Positions 1 to 8,280 of a DNA stretch of 50,989 bases are shown piece by piece. The position numbers were made by a program, and so were the translations under genes. The notes below the pieces were generated by a model, which saw nothing but the letters and a program-made list of their open reading frames with translations, was not told the origin of the DNA and did not search any database. Source of the stretch: Erysipelotrichaceae bacterium (GTDB lineage Bacteria > Bacillota_I > Bacilli_A > Erysipelotrichales > Erysipelotrichaceae); the NCBI GenBank assembly GCA_019415435.1, contig DXZE01000009.1:1-50989 (forward strand). Direction: 5' to 3'. Each line of letters starts with the position of its first letter. Positions within the stretch are counted from its first letter, which is position 1.

Positions 1-126
1 TAAAGGATACCGATTTGTGAACTTAATTTACAGATGCATACCTATTGACCCTTACTTTTGAATTCATAAAACATCTGTTTTTTCATTCTCCTTAACGATA
101 CAATATCTGTTGAGAAGGAGTGAATT

Positions 127-438
127 ATGGCAAAGACAATTGTAATGTTCTGTTCTACCGGTGTATCTACAGCTTTGCTTGTGAATAAGATGAAACAGGC
201 AGCCAAGGATATGAAGGCAGATTTCAATATTGAAGCTTTTGCATTAAACGAGGCAGATAAACATGCTGGTGAGGCAGATGTAATCCTGGTAGGACCACAG
301 GTTAGATTTGCACTAGAGAAACTGCGTAAACAATATCCTGACACACCTGTAGAAGCAATCGATGTCAAGGATTACGGTATGATGAATGGCAAGGCTGTTA
401 TCGAACAGGCAGAGAAGTTAATGCATTCTCATGAATGA
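127..438 (+). CDS. PTS system lactose/cellobiose-type IIB component
   Basis: Cytoplasmic phosphocarrier that passes phosphate from IIA to an incoming sugar through the cognate IIC membrane protein. The 103-aa length is normal for a free-standing IIB. The N-terminus has the phospho-accepting loop with the active Cys at residue 9 (MFCSTGVSTALLV), and a second conserved strand (VILVGPQV) follows near residues 53-60. The start follows a GAGAAGGAG ribosome site. The gene overlaps the downstream IIA by 8 nt, so the two are translationally coupled. No IIC lies in the window; it may be before position 1 or elsewhere. The sugar cannot be named from IIB alone. A TACAAT -10-like box lies at 99-104 without a clear -35. 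Confidence 0.9.
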   Translation: MAKTIVMFCSTGVSTALLVNKMKQAAKDMKADFNIEAFALNEADKHAGEADVILVGPQVRFALEKLRKQYPDTPVEAIDVKDYGMMNGKAVIEQAEKLMHSHE

Positions 439-742
439 TAACCAGCAGAAAGCATTTCAGATAATCTCTTCAGCAGGATCTGCACGTTCCTTCTTTATTA
501 ACGCCATGGATGTATATGAAGATCATCCTGAGGAAGCAGATAAACTGTTGGAAGAAGGTCATAAACAGTTTCATGAAGCCCATGAGATTCATGCCCGTAT
601 GATACAGAGTTATGCCCAGGGTGAAGATGTTAAAATGGATCTGCTTATGGTACATGCGGAAGATCAGCTGATGGCCGCCGAACAATTCAGTATTATCTGT
701 GAGAAATATATGCATTTATCTGACAAGATAAAGGATTCCTGA
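431..742 (+). CDS. PTS system lactose/cellobiose-type IIA component
   Basis: Soluble IIA that takes phosphate from HPr and gives it to IIB. The family forms an all-helical trimer. At 103 aa it has the expected length, and the phosphorylated histidine is visible at about residue 75 in the conserved LLMVHAEDQLM context. It overlaps IIB by 8 nt at its start. Its stop codon lies inside a hairpin at 734-757, which probably reduces transcription into the transketolase genes. The IIB-IIA pair followed by a split transketolase suggests a sugar pathway feeding pentose-phosphate intermediates; that link is inference. Confidence 0.9.
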   Translation: MNDNQQKAFQIISSAGSARSFFINAMDVYEDHPEEADKLLEEGHKQFHEAHEIHARMIQSYAQGEDVKMDLLMVHAEDQLMAAEQFSIICEKYMHLSDKIKDS

Positions 743-757
743 AACGGGAATCTTTTT
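734..757 (+). terminator. Hairpin with T-run over the IIA stop codon
   Basis: GATTCC (734-739) pairs with GGAATC (747-752), followed by a run of five to six T. It overlaps the IIA stop. Because the transketolase genes follow in the same direction, it could act as a partial terminator that lowers their expression relative to the PTS genes. Confidence 0.6.
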
Positions 758-806
758 GGTATGAATGGTATATTGTGGTATCATTAATGGACATGGGAGG
801 CTGAAC

Positions 807-1622
807 ATGGATATCGAAGCTTTACAGAAGCATGCTAAGAACATCCGCATCAATATCATCAAGGAAGTATCTGCGGCACAATCCGGTCATCCGGGTGGAT
901 CATTAGGTGCGGCTGATATCGTCACTGTTTTATATTTTGATATTATGGATTTTACAAAGGATAATGCCGGATCTTTAGACAGAGACCGTTTTGTATTATC
1001 CAAGGGACATGCATCTCCTCTGCTGTATGCGGTATTAGCTGAAAAAGGAGTCATCTCTGAAGATGAATTACTGACTTTCAGAAAATGGGGTACCAGATTA
1101 CAGGGTCATCCGGATATTAATGAACTGGATGGTATAGATATGTCTACCGGTTCTCTTGGTCAGGGAATCAGTGCTGCGGTTGGTGAAGCAATTGCCAACA
1201 AACTGGATCATAACAATCATCGTATCTATGCATTGTTAGGTGATGGTGAATGCGAAGAAGGACAGGTATGGGAAGCTGCGATGTCAGCATCCCACTATAA
1301 GCTGGATAACCTTTGTGCCATCGTGGATGACAATGGATTACAGATAGATGGCAGAACGGAAGATGTAATCGGACCGGAACCATTAGATGAAAAGTTCAGG
1401 GCATTCGGATGGCATGTGATCAATGTTGATGGTCATGACTATGAAGCTTTGGATCATGCTTTCCGTGAGGCAATGACAATTAAGGATAAACCAACCTGCC
1501 TGATTGCCAGGACAATCAAAGGTAAAGGCGTTTCCTTTATGGAGAACCAGGCAGGATGGCATGGCAAGGCTCCTGATGCCGAATTGACTGCAGTCGCATT
1601 AAAAGATCTGGAGGGTAACTGA
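807..1622 (+). CDS. Transketolase, N-terminal (TPP-binding) subunit
   Basis: First half of a two-subunit transketolase, which moves two-carbon ketol units between sugar phosphates using thiamine diphosphate. The protein is about 271 aa. Visible motifs are SGHPGGSLGAADI near residue 25, KGHASPLLYAV near residue 65, and the TPP/Mg signature GDGECEEGQVWEAA through DDNGLQIDG near residues 145-180. The reading frame is open from 765, but I chose ATG 807 because GGGAGG at 795-800 sits six bases upstream and family members begin this way. The C-terminal subunit follows one base after the stop. Split transketolases are common in Firmicutes and often belong to accessory sugar or pentose operons. Confidence 0.93.
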   Translation: MDIEALQKHAKNIRINIIKEVSAAQSGHPGGSLGAADIVTVLYFDIMDFTKDNAGSLDRDRFVLSKGHASPLLYAVLAEKGVISEDELLTFRKWGTRLQGHPDINELDGIDMSTGSLGQGISAAVGEAIANKLDHNNHRIYALLGDGECEEGQVWEAAMSASHYKLDNLCAIVDDNGLQIDGRTEDVIGPEPLDEKFRAFGWHVINVDGHDYEALDHAFREAMTIKDKPTCLIARTIKGKGVSFMENQAGWHGKAPDAELTAVALKDLEGN

Positions 1623-1623
1623 A

Positions 1624-2556
1624 ATGGCTAAGGCAACAAGAGAAGCATATGGTGAAGAGATATCCAGACTGATTCAGCAGAATCCTAAGATTGTTGTTTT
1701 AGATGCAGATTTAGCTGGAAGTACACATAGTGCCGAGGCAAAGAAAGTATGCCCGGAAAGATTCTTTGATATGGGTATTGCGGAAGCCAATATGATCGGT
1801 GTTTCCGCAGGACTTGCGGCAAGTGGCTATATACCGTTTGCGTCATCCTTTGCGATGTTCTGTACAGGCCGTGTCTGGGAACAGATCCGTAACAGTGTTG
1901 CTTATCCGCATCTGAATATTAAGATTGTCGGTTCTCATTCCGGTATCACTGTTGGTGAAGATGGTGTTACGCATCAGGCAATTGAAGATATCGCAATCAT
2001 GCGTGATATTACTGGCTTAGAAGTATATGCCCCATGTGATCAATGGGAGACAAAGGCTGTCATTGATTATGTAGCTTCTACGACAAATCCATGTTATGTA
2101 CGTTTAGGACGCTCCAAGGTAGAAGATGTCTTTGATGAAAACAAGAAGTTTGATGTTACAAAGATCAATGTACTTCGTAAAGGTACTTCAAAGGTAGTGT
2201 TGTTTGCGACAGGATTAATGGTACAGAGTTCCTTAGCTGCACGTGATATTCTCAAAGATGCAGGATATGATGTGACGGTTGTAGATGTCTGTGCAATCAA
2301 ACCTGTAGATGAAGATGGTATTGCCCGGTTGCTTGCGGAAAATGATGATTTCTTCACAGTTGAAGAACATTCTGTGACAGGTGGACTTGGATCACTGATC
2401 TGTGAAGTTGCATGTGATACAGTACCTAAGAAGATACACCGTATCGGTATGAGATGCTTTGGCCAGAGTGCTGACTGGAAGACACTTCTTCATAACTATA
2501 AGCTGGATGGCGAAGGTGTTGCCAGCCAGGTACTGGAAGTATTAAATAACAAGTAA
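1624..2556 (+). CDS. Transketolase, C-terminal (pyrimidine-binding) subunit
   Basis: Second half of the split transketolase, 310 aa, carrying the Pyr domain and the C-terminal domain. The catalytic glutamate that activates TPP lies in DMGIAEANMIGVSAGLA near residue 50. The loop VGEDGVTHQAIEDIAIMR near residues 110-130 is typical of transketolase and DXS family Pyr domains. It starts one base after the N-terminal subunit ends and is followed by a strong terminator. It could be mistaken for DXS C-terminal sequence, but the pairing with the upstream N-subunit and the split lengths support transketolase. Confidence 0.93.
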   Translation: MAKATREAYGEEISRLIQQNPKIVVLDADLAGSTHSAEAKKVCPERFFDMGIAEANMIGVSAGLAASGYIPFASSFAMFCTGRVWEQIRNSVAYPHLNIKIVGSHSGITVGEDGVTHQAIEDIAIMRDITGLEVYAPCDQWETKAVIDYVASTTNPCYVRLGRSKVEDVFDENKKFDVTKINVLRKGTSKVVLFATGLMVQSSLAARDILKDAGYDVTVVDVCAIKPVDEDGIARLLAENDDFFTVEEHSVTGGLGSLICEVACDTVPKKIHRIGMRCFGQSADWKTLLHNYKLDGEGVASQVLEVLNNK

Positions 2557-2562
2557 TATTGA

Positions 2563-2590
2563 CTGCTGTATGAATGTACAGCAGTTTTTT
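2563..2590 (+). terminator. Intrinsic terminator of the PTS-transketolase operon
   Basis: Perfect 8-bp stem CTGCTGTA (2563-2570) with TACAGCAG (2577-2584), a 6-nt loop, then six T. Confidence 0.9.
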
Positions 2591-2653
2591 CTTGCAGGAA
2601 TATGAAATTTATGGATTATTTCTCATATATATGATTATGGCATATTAACTGAT

Positions 2654-2879
2654 ATGATGAAGACAGTAACAGAAGGATTAACAAAACAGAATAAAGAAAT
2701 TGAGAAGGAATTAGATGAAATCATGAGTGAAGGATCAGTATATTTCTGAAGCCAGAGGCATGATCAGAGGTTACTATGAAGATAGGAAGCTGTCACCTGA
2801 AGTTATCGCAAAGAAAATGAATAAGCCATTGGATATGGTATTGAAGGTTATCCAGAAGCTTAATAATTCAAACTCCTGA
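2654..2879 (+). pseudogene. Remnant of a Rpn/PD-(D/E)XK nuclease-family putative transposase, C-terminal end
   Basis: Two overlapping frames carry recognisable pieces. A frame from ATG 2654 encodes 31 aa (EGLTKQNKEIEKELDEI) and stops at 2747. A second frame, shifted by +1, runs from about 2733 to 2879 and encodes SEARGMIRGYYEDRKLSPE followed by a KKMNKPLDMVLKVIQK-like tail. This tail is characteristic of the C-terminus of recombination-promoting nuclease (Rpn)/putative transposase proteins of Firmicutes. The N-terminal nuclease domain is missing, so this is a decayed fragment with a frameshift near 2733-2747. The family assignment is from memory of the tail motif. Confidence 0.6.
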
Positions 2880-3018
2880 TTCATATATGAAATGAGAAAA
2901 GAATAGTTACAATACCAAATAATAAAACATATACAGACAATGTTACGGTAAAGGGCATTATCTGTTTTTGAGATGCGTATGATATATTCAGATATCTGTT
3001 TTGTTGTAGACTATAGGC

Positions 3019-4356
3019 ATGAGAGATAATCACATGAAGGAACTGGTACTGAAGATTGTAGAAAATCAGCTTGCCAGCGGTAAGCCGGAAGAAACAGGGC
3101 TTGCGTATGATGAATTGATAGATATGGGATGCAGTCATGATGAGGCTGTACAGGTTATATCTGCGGCAGTACTGGCCGAACTATACAGAGTTATGGATAC
3201 AGGTGAAACGTATGATGAAACAGAGTTCATGGATTTCTTGGAAGAAGTATTACAGGGACAAGAACCTGAAATCTTAACTGAGGGAAGAAATATACCGGAA
3301 CATCTGGATCTTGAAAAATCTCTTCAGTTAACAAACCCAGGTGAATTACTGGATATGACATTAGAAGAATATGATCTGGAACCGGAAGATGATCCTCAGG
3401 ATTCTGCTTCAAAGCTTGCGGATTATCTTCTGAATCCGGATGTGATGCGTCATGTATTCCTGTTTATGAGTGATGAAGTCAAAGAAGAATTTGATGCGGC
3501 ATTACACAGAGAATTTTTAGAGGATAATGGATTTGTATATCCGTTTAATGCCATATATGATGCCGGGGATATAGAAGATTATCTGTTTTATGCAGATGAT
3601 GGCAGAGTCATTGTGCCGGATGATGTGGCTGAGGCATATGCTTTGATGCATACAGATGAATTTGAATTTGAAAGAAAGCAGTACCTATGGATAAGAGATT
3701 GTCTTTTAACAGCAGCCTATTACTATGGTGTGCTGGATATGCATGTTCTGTTACAGATGACTTCATTAGATCCGGAAATGAAGATAGATAAAGATAAGCT
3801 TTATGATATTATTAACGACATTCCTGAGAAAGATCGGATCTTTGCAAGAGTAGGAGAAAAACTCATATACAGAGATCTTCTGGATGATTATGACTGGATG
3901 GAATTAGAAAGATTGCAGAATGGATGGCATTTTGTATTGCCTGATATTGATGAAATCAGGGATATTGGTAAATATCACTATCCTTACCATGATGAATGCT
4001 GGAGACAGTTAACAGATGCATTCAATGATGCCTATATGATGATGGATGCCATGGATATCATGTCATTCATATTCCATTATGTTGTTATGGGCGCAGACAG
4101 CGAGATGATTCAGAAAGAGATGAATTCCCCGCAGGCAGAGATGGATAATATAGAGTATGAACATGCATTTCTGTCCTGTTACCAGCATACCCGTCTGTTA
4201 TTGTTAAGGGGAGGTAAAAGAGATCAGGGGAAAGATCCTGCAAAGCTCCCAGATACATTAATGCAGGAAATGCTGGAACTGGATAATTATGTAGATACGC
4301 TTCCATGTGCAGAACCTGATGACATGTTTACGTTTGAAAATCATCAGAAGAGTTAA
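3019..4356 (+). CDS. Acidic protein of unknown function, 445 aa
   Basis: I do not recognise this protein with confidence. The first 60 residues (KIVENQL, then YDELIDMGCSHDEAVQVI) resemble a short helical module seen in DUF1841-like proteins. The rest is very acidic, soluble and probably mostly helical, with no signal peptide, membrane segment or catalytic motif that I can identify. A possible alternative start is ATG 3034 (residue 6). Neither start has a strong ribosome site: TAGACT at 3007-3012 could be a -10 box lying directly before ATG 3019. The gene stands alone and ends in its own terminator. The acidity and Asp/Glu-Tyr-rich segments fit a cytoplasmic binding protein, but that is only a guess. 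Confidence 0.8.
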   Translation: MRDNHMKELVLKIVENQLASGKPEETGLAYDELIDMGCSHDEAVQVISAAVLAELYRVMDTGETYDETEFMDFLEEVLQGQEPEILTEGRNIPEHLDLEKSLQLTNPGELLDMTLEEYDLEPEDDPQDSASKLADYLLNPDVMRHVFLFMSDEVKEEFDAALHREFLEDNGFVYPFNAIYDAGDIEDYLFYADDGRVIVPDDVAEAYALMHTDEFEFERKQYLWIRDCLLTAAYYYGVLDMHVLLQMTSLDPEMKIDKDKLYDIINDIPEKDRIFARVGEKLIYRDLLDDYDWMELERLQNGWHFVLPDIDEIRDIGKYHYPYHDECWRQLTDAFNDAYMMMDAMDIMSFIFHYVVMGADSEMIQKEMNSPQAEMDNIEYEHAFLSCYQHTRLLLLRGGKRDQGKDPAKLPDTLMQEMLELDNYVDTLPCAEPDDMFTFENHQKS

Positions 4357-4410
4357 AAAAACTTCTTAACAAATCAATGTTAACTGTGATATAAATGTAT
4401 CGTTTTATGA

Positions 4411-4446
4411 AGCATTCCTGAGTATATTAGGGAGTGCTTTTGTTTA
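4411..4446 (+). terminator. Intrinsic terminator after the 445-aa protein gene
   Basis: AGCATTCCT (4411-4419) pairs with AGGGAGTGCT (4429-4438) with one wobble and one bulge, then TTTTGTTT. Confidence 0.7.
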
Positions 4447-4489
4447 TAAAAACGTAGAATATAAGAATCTTAATGAAAGGAGATTGTAC

Positions 4490-6241
4490 ATGCTGAAAGA
4501 GTTGATGAAAAGCATCCGTGAGTATAAGAAAGCTACTTTTCTGACACCTTTATTTGTCATTATAGAAGTTGTCATGGAAGCTTTTATTCCTTATGAAATT
4601 GCAATGTTAGTAAATGATATAACTGCCGGGGCAGGTACTTCTGTCATATTGAGTTATGCCTGGAAGCTGCTGCTGTTATCTTTTATTGCATTAGGTGGAG
4701 GCTGGGCATCTGGTATTGAATGTTCCAAAGCTTCCTGTGGATTTGCAAAGAATCTGAGACATGATATTTTCTATAACATTCAGGATTTCTCCTTTGCAAA
4801 TATTGATAAATTCTCCAATGCGTCTCTTGTCACCAGACTGACTACAGATATTCAGAATGTACAGATGGCTTTCATGATGATTATCAGAACTGCTGTAAGA
4901 GCTCCATTGAATCTGATTTTCTCCTTTATCATGGCATATCTCATGGGTGGATCCATGGCTGTTGTATTCTTATGGATTATTCCTATTCTGGGTATTGCCT
5001 TATATGTGATTGCCAAAGTGACAATGCCTATCTTCAGAAAGGGATTCCCTAAGTATGATGCATTGAACAATTCTGTAGAAGAGAATGTCAAGGGTATCCG
5101 TGTTGTTAAGTCATTTGTCAGAGAAGATTATGAGGATCAGAAGTTTGAAAATGCGTCTGAGGATATCCGCAAAATCTTTATAAAGGCAGAAAGAATATTA
5201 GCCTTGAACAACCCGGTTATGCAGATGTGCATCTATGCGGTTATGTTATTTGTACTGTCTGTAGGGTCCGAGCATATCATTGCGGAGAATTCTCTTGGTA
5301 TTGGTCAGTTCTCTACATTATTAACATATTCCTTCCAGATCATGTCATCTCTGATGATGCTTTCCATGATCTTTGTCATGATTACCTTCTCACAAGAATC
5401 CGCGGAAAGAATTGCGGAAGTATTAAAAGAGAAGAGTACGATTACTTCTCCTGAAAATGCAGTTACAGAAGTAAAGGATGGATCAGTTAACTTTGATCAT
5501 GTTATCTTCAAGTATTCAAAGTCCGCAACACATCCGGTTCTGTATGATATTGATCTGCATATTAAATCAGGAGAGACAATCGGTATTATCGGTGGTACGG
5601 GTTCTGCCAAGTCTTCTTTGGTACAGCTGATTCCCCGTTTATATGATGTTACAGAGGGTGATGTCAGAGTAGGTAAGGAAGATGTACGAAACTATGACCT
5701 CGTCACATTGCGTGATTCTGTAGCCATGGTATTGCAGAAGAATGTATTGTTTGCCGGTACCATTGCGGATAACATCCGCTGGGGTGATAAGAATGCAACC
5801 ATGAATGAAGTAAAGCATGTATGTCATCTGGCTTGCGCAGATGAGTTTATTGATCAGATGCCGGATGGTTATGATACCTGGATTGAACAGGGTGGTACAA
5901 ATGTATCCGGTGGTCAGAAACAGAGATTGTGTATCGCCAGAGCTTTATTAAAGAAACCTAAGATACTGATTCTGGATGATTCTACTTCTGCTGTAGATAC
6001 AAAGACTGATGCTATGATCCGTAAGGCTATGAAGGAATATATTCCTTCTACGACAAAGATCATCATTGCCCAGCGTACTTCTTCTGTAGAAGATGCGGAC
6101 CGAATCATTGTCATGGATGGCGGCAGAATTGATCAGATCGGTACGTCTGAAGAATTATTAAAGACAAACAAGATTTATCGTGAGGTTTATCTTTCCCAGA
6201 ATAAGCAGGGTACAGAAGAGATTCAGGAGGCAGCCGCATGA
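4490..6241 (+). CDS. Heterodimeric ABC exporter, subunit with degenerate ATP site
   Basis: Half-transporter with an N-terminal six-helix membrane domain (about residues 1-320) and a C-terminal nucleotide-binding domain. The ABC motifs are unusual: Walker A is GGTGSAKSS, Walker B is ILILDDSTS with Asp in place of the catalytic Glu, and the H-loop His is replaced by Gln (IIIAQRTSS). The signature NVSGGQKQRL is intact. This is the pattern of the non-catalytic partner in heterodimeric exporters of the TM287/288, BmrCD and LmrCD type. ATG 4490 follows AAAGGAG at 4476-4482; an upstream in-frame TTG at 4484 is less likely. It overlaps the partner gene by 4 nt (ATGA). The substrate is unknown; drugs, lipids or peptides are all possible. 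Confidence 0.93.
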   Translation: MLKELMKSIREYKKATFLTPLFVIIEVVMEAFIPYEIAMLVNDITAGAGTSVILSYAWKLLLLSFIALGGGWASGIECSKASCGFAKNLRHDIFYNIQDFSFANIDKFSNASLVTRLTTDIQNVQMAFMMIIRTAVRAPLNLIFSFIMAYLMGGSMAVVFLWIIPILGIALYVIAKVTMPIFRKGFPKYDALNNSVEENVKGIRVVKSFVREDYEDQKFENASEDIRKIFIKAERILALNNPVMQMCIYAVMLFVLSVGSEHIIAENSLGIGQFSTLLTYSFQIMSSLMMLSMIFVMITFSQESAERIAEVLKEKSTITSPENAVTEVKDGSVNFDHVIFKYSKSATHPVLYDIDLHIKSGETIGIIGGTGSAKSSLVQLIPRLYDVTEGDVRVGKEDVRNYDLVTLRDSVAMVLQKNVLFAGTIADNIRWGDKNATMNEVKHVCHLACADEFIDQMPDGYDTWIEQGGTNVSGGQKQRLCIARALLKKPKILILDDSTSAVDTKTDAMIRKAMKEYIPSTTKIIIAQRTSSVEDADRIIVMDGGRIDQIGTSEELLKTNKIYREVYLSQNKQGTEEIQEAAA

Positions 6242-8136
6242 AAAACAGAACAGCACAAAACGGTCATGTATTCGGCAGACTCCTGAAACTGATGTTTCAG
6301 TTCTATCCGAAGATGTTACCGTTAATACTTGTATTAATCATTGCTAATGCGGTGTTAGGAGCCATTCCTTCCGTATTCCAGCAGCATGTTGTCTCTGTCC
6401 TGGAGAATGCCTGGAATACCCATGCCTCATGGGCTGAGACACAGCCAAAGGTACTGTATTATGTATTTATCTTAGCTGGTTTATATGTGTTGGCGTTAGT
6501 TGTATCTTTCACATATAACCAGCTGATGGCTGTCTTTACACAGGGCTTCTTAGACAAGATGAGAGACAAGATGTTCCGTCATATGGAATCACTGCCTATC
6601 CGTTATTTTGACACCCATGCCAGAGGCGATATCATGTCTTACTACACAAACGATGTAGATGCCATGAGACAGATGATATCCCAGTCATTCCCTCAATTAC
6701 TGATTTCCTTAATTACAGTTGTTACTATCCTTTGTATCATGATGTACTACTCCATCTGGATGGGACTTGTTATCATCGCTGGTGCAGTCGTAACAATATC
6801 GATCACAAAAGGTATCGGCGGTAAGTCCGCAAGATATTTCGTAGCCCAGCAGAAATACGTTGGTAAAACCGAAGGCGTTGTGGAAGAGATGATCAATGGT
6901 GAAAAGGTTATTAAGGTTTTCAACCATGAAAAGGAATCTGAGGCAGACTTTGATAAAGTCAATGAAGAACTATATAACGCTGCTTATCAGGCTAACAAGT
7001 ATTCCAATACTCTGATGCCTATCTTAAATAATGTCAACTACATTATTTATGTTATGGTCGCAGTAGCCGGCGGCTTCTTCATGGAATACCATGTACCGAA
7101 TTTCTCTGTTTCCGGATTACCATTCTCTATTGCAGTTATCGTACCGTTCCTTGGTATGTGCAGACAATTCTCCGGATCTATCCAGCAGATTTCTCCACAG
7201 ATTAACTCTGTCGTTATGGGACTCGCTGGCGCACAGCGTATCTTTGCATTACTGGATGAAAAGCCTGAAACAGATGAAGGTTATGTAGAACTTGTCTATG
7301 CGACAGAAAAGAATGGTGTATTAACAGAGTCAAAGGAACCTACAGAAATGTGGGCCTGGAAACATCCGCATCAGGCTGATGGTACCGTTACCTATACACC
7401 ATTACGCGGTGATATCCGTTTCTATGATGTAGATTTCTCCTATAAGCCGGATAAGCAGATTCTGCATCATATTACCTTGTATGGTAAGCCAGGTCAGAAG
7501 ATTGCCTTTGTAGGTGCTACTGGTGCAGGTAAGACAACCATTACCAACCTGATTAACCGCTTCTATGATATTGAAGATGGTAAGATCCGTTATGATGGTA
7601 TTAATATCAATAAGATCAGGAAATCTTCTTTAAGAAGATCGTTAGGTATTATCCTGCAGGATACGGTTTTGTTCACCGGTACAGTCATGGATAACATCCG
7701 TTATGGCAGATTAAATGCGACGGATGGTGAATGTATCGCTGCCGCAAAACTTGCAGGTGCTGATGGCTTTATCAGGCATCTGCCGGATGGCTATCAAACC
7801 ATGCTGAATGGAGATGGATCAAATATGTCTCAGGGACAGTGTCAGTTATTGGCTATCGCAAGAGCTGCGGTCGCTGATCCTCCGGTTATGATCATGGATG
7901 AAGCTACTTCTTCTATTGATACAAGAACCGAACGTATCGTTCAGGATGGCATGGACAGATTAATGAAAGGCAGAACAGTATTCGTTATTGCCCATCGTCT
8001 GTCTACGGTTAAGAATGCTAATGTCATTATTGTACTGGATCATGGACGTATCATTGAAAGAGGTACGCATGAACAGTTATTAGCTGAAAAGGGACAGTAT
8101 TATCAGTTATATACTGGCGCATTTGAATTGGAGTAA
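6238..8136 (+). CDS. Heterodimeric ABC exporter, catalytic subunit
   Basis: Partner of the preceding half-transporter, 632 aa. Six membrane helices lie in about residues 20-330. The nucleotide-binding domain has Walker A GATGAGKTT, Walker B VMIMDEATS with the catalytic Glu, and a canonical H-loop (VIAHRLSTV). Its signature is altered to NMSQGQCQ. It thus supplies the catalytic Walker motifs and the degenerate signature, while subunit 1 supplies the intact signature, giving one active and one inactive ATP site. An insertion of about 40 residues (around 360-400) lies between the membrane domain and the ATPase core. Translation is coupled by ATGA overlap, and a terminator follows directly. Confidence 0.94.
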   Translation: MKNRTAQNGHVFGRLLKLMFQFYPKMLPLILVLIIANAVLGAIPSVFQQHVVSVLENAWNTHASWAETQPKVLYYVFILAGLYVLALVVSFTYNQLMAVFTQGFLDKMRDKMFRHMESLPIRYFDTHARGDIMSYYTNDVDAMRQMISQSFPQLLISLITVVTILCIMMYYSIWMGLVIIAGAVVTISITKGIGGKSARYFVAQQKYVGKTEGVVEEMINGEKVIKVFNHEKESEADFDKVNEELYNAAYQANKYSNTLMPILNNVNYIIYVMVAVAGGFFMEYHVPNFSVSGLPFSIAVIVPFLGMCRQFSGSIQQISPQINSVVMGLAGAQRIFALLDEKPETDEGYVELVYATEKNGVLTESKEPTEMWAWKHPHQADGTVTYTPLRGDIRFYDVDFSYKPDKQILHHITLYGKPGQKIAFVGATGAGKTTITNLINRFYDIEDGKIRYDGININKIRKSSLRRSLGIILQDTVLFTGTVMDNIRYGRLNATDGECIAAAKLAGADGFIRHLPDGYQTMLNGDGSNMSQGQCQLLAIARAAVADPPVMIMDEATSSIDTRTERIVQDGMDRLMKGRTVFVIAHRLSTVKNANVIIVLDHGRIIERGTHEQLLAEKGQYYQLYTGAFELE

Positions 8137-8141
8137 TAGAT

Positions 8142-8174
8142 AAGAAACGGTCTGTAACAGATCGTTTCTTTTGA
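8142..8174 (+). terminator. Intrinsic terminator of the ABC exporter operon
   Basis: AAGAAACGGTCTG (8142-8154) pairs with CAGATCGTTTCTT (8158-8170) with one G-T wobble, followed by a short T-run. Confidence 0.85.
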
Positions 8175-8187
8175 TATTGTTATGCAT

Positions 8188-8226
8188 GTCAACTACCCGC
8201 CGTCCAAGGACGGATGGATGGTTGAC
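8188..8226. repeat. Solo palindrome resembling an IS200/IS605 end
   Basis: Imperfect inverted repeat with outer arms GTCAAC (8188-8193) and GTTGAC (8221-8226) and inner arms CCGTCC/GGACGG (8200-8213). The ACTACCCGCCG composition resembles the subterminal hairpins of IS200/IS605 elements. No transposase gene is next to it, so it may be a solo end or a REP-like mobilised palindrome. The assignment is by resemblance only. Confidence 0.45.
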
Positions 8227-8240
8227 ACAATATACGTTAA

Positions 8241-8280
8241 ACCAGAAAAATAAGAAGCTGTCCTAATAAAACAGCTTCTT
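8241..8280 (-). terminator. Intrinsic terminator of the PHP phosphatase gene (minus strand)
   Basis: Perfect 10-bp stem AAGAAGCTGT (8252-8261) with ACAGCTTCTT (8271-8280). On the minus strand it is followed by TATTTTTCTGG. It overlaps the last codons of the gene. Confidence 0.85.

Noticed and set aside
42..368. Open frame on the minus strand across the IIB gene
   Set aside because: It lies opposite the well-supported IIB gene, has no ribosome site, and its translation has no family features.
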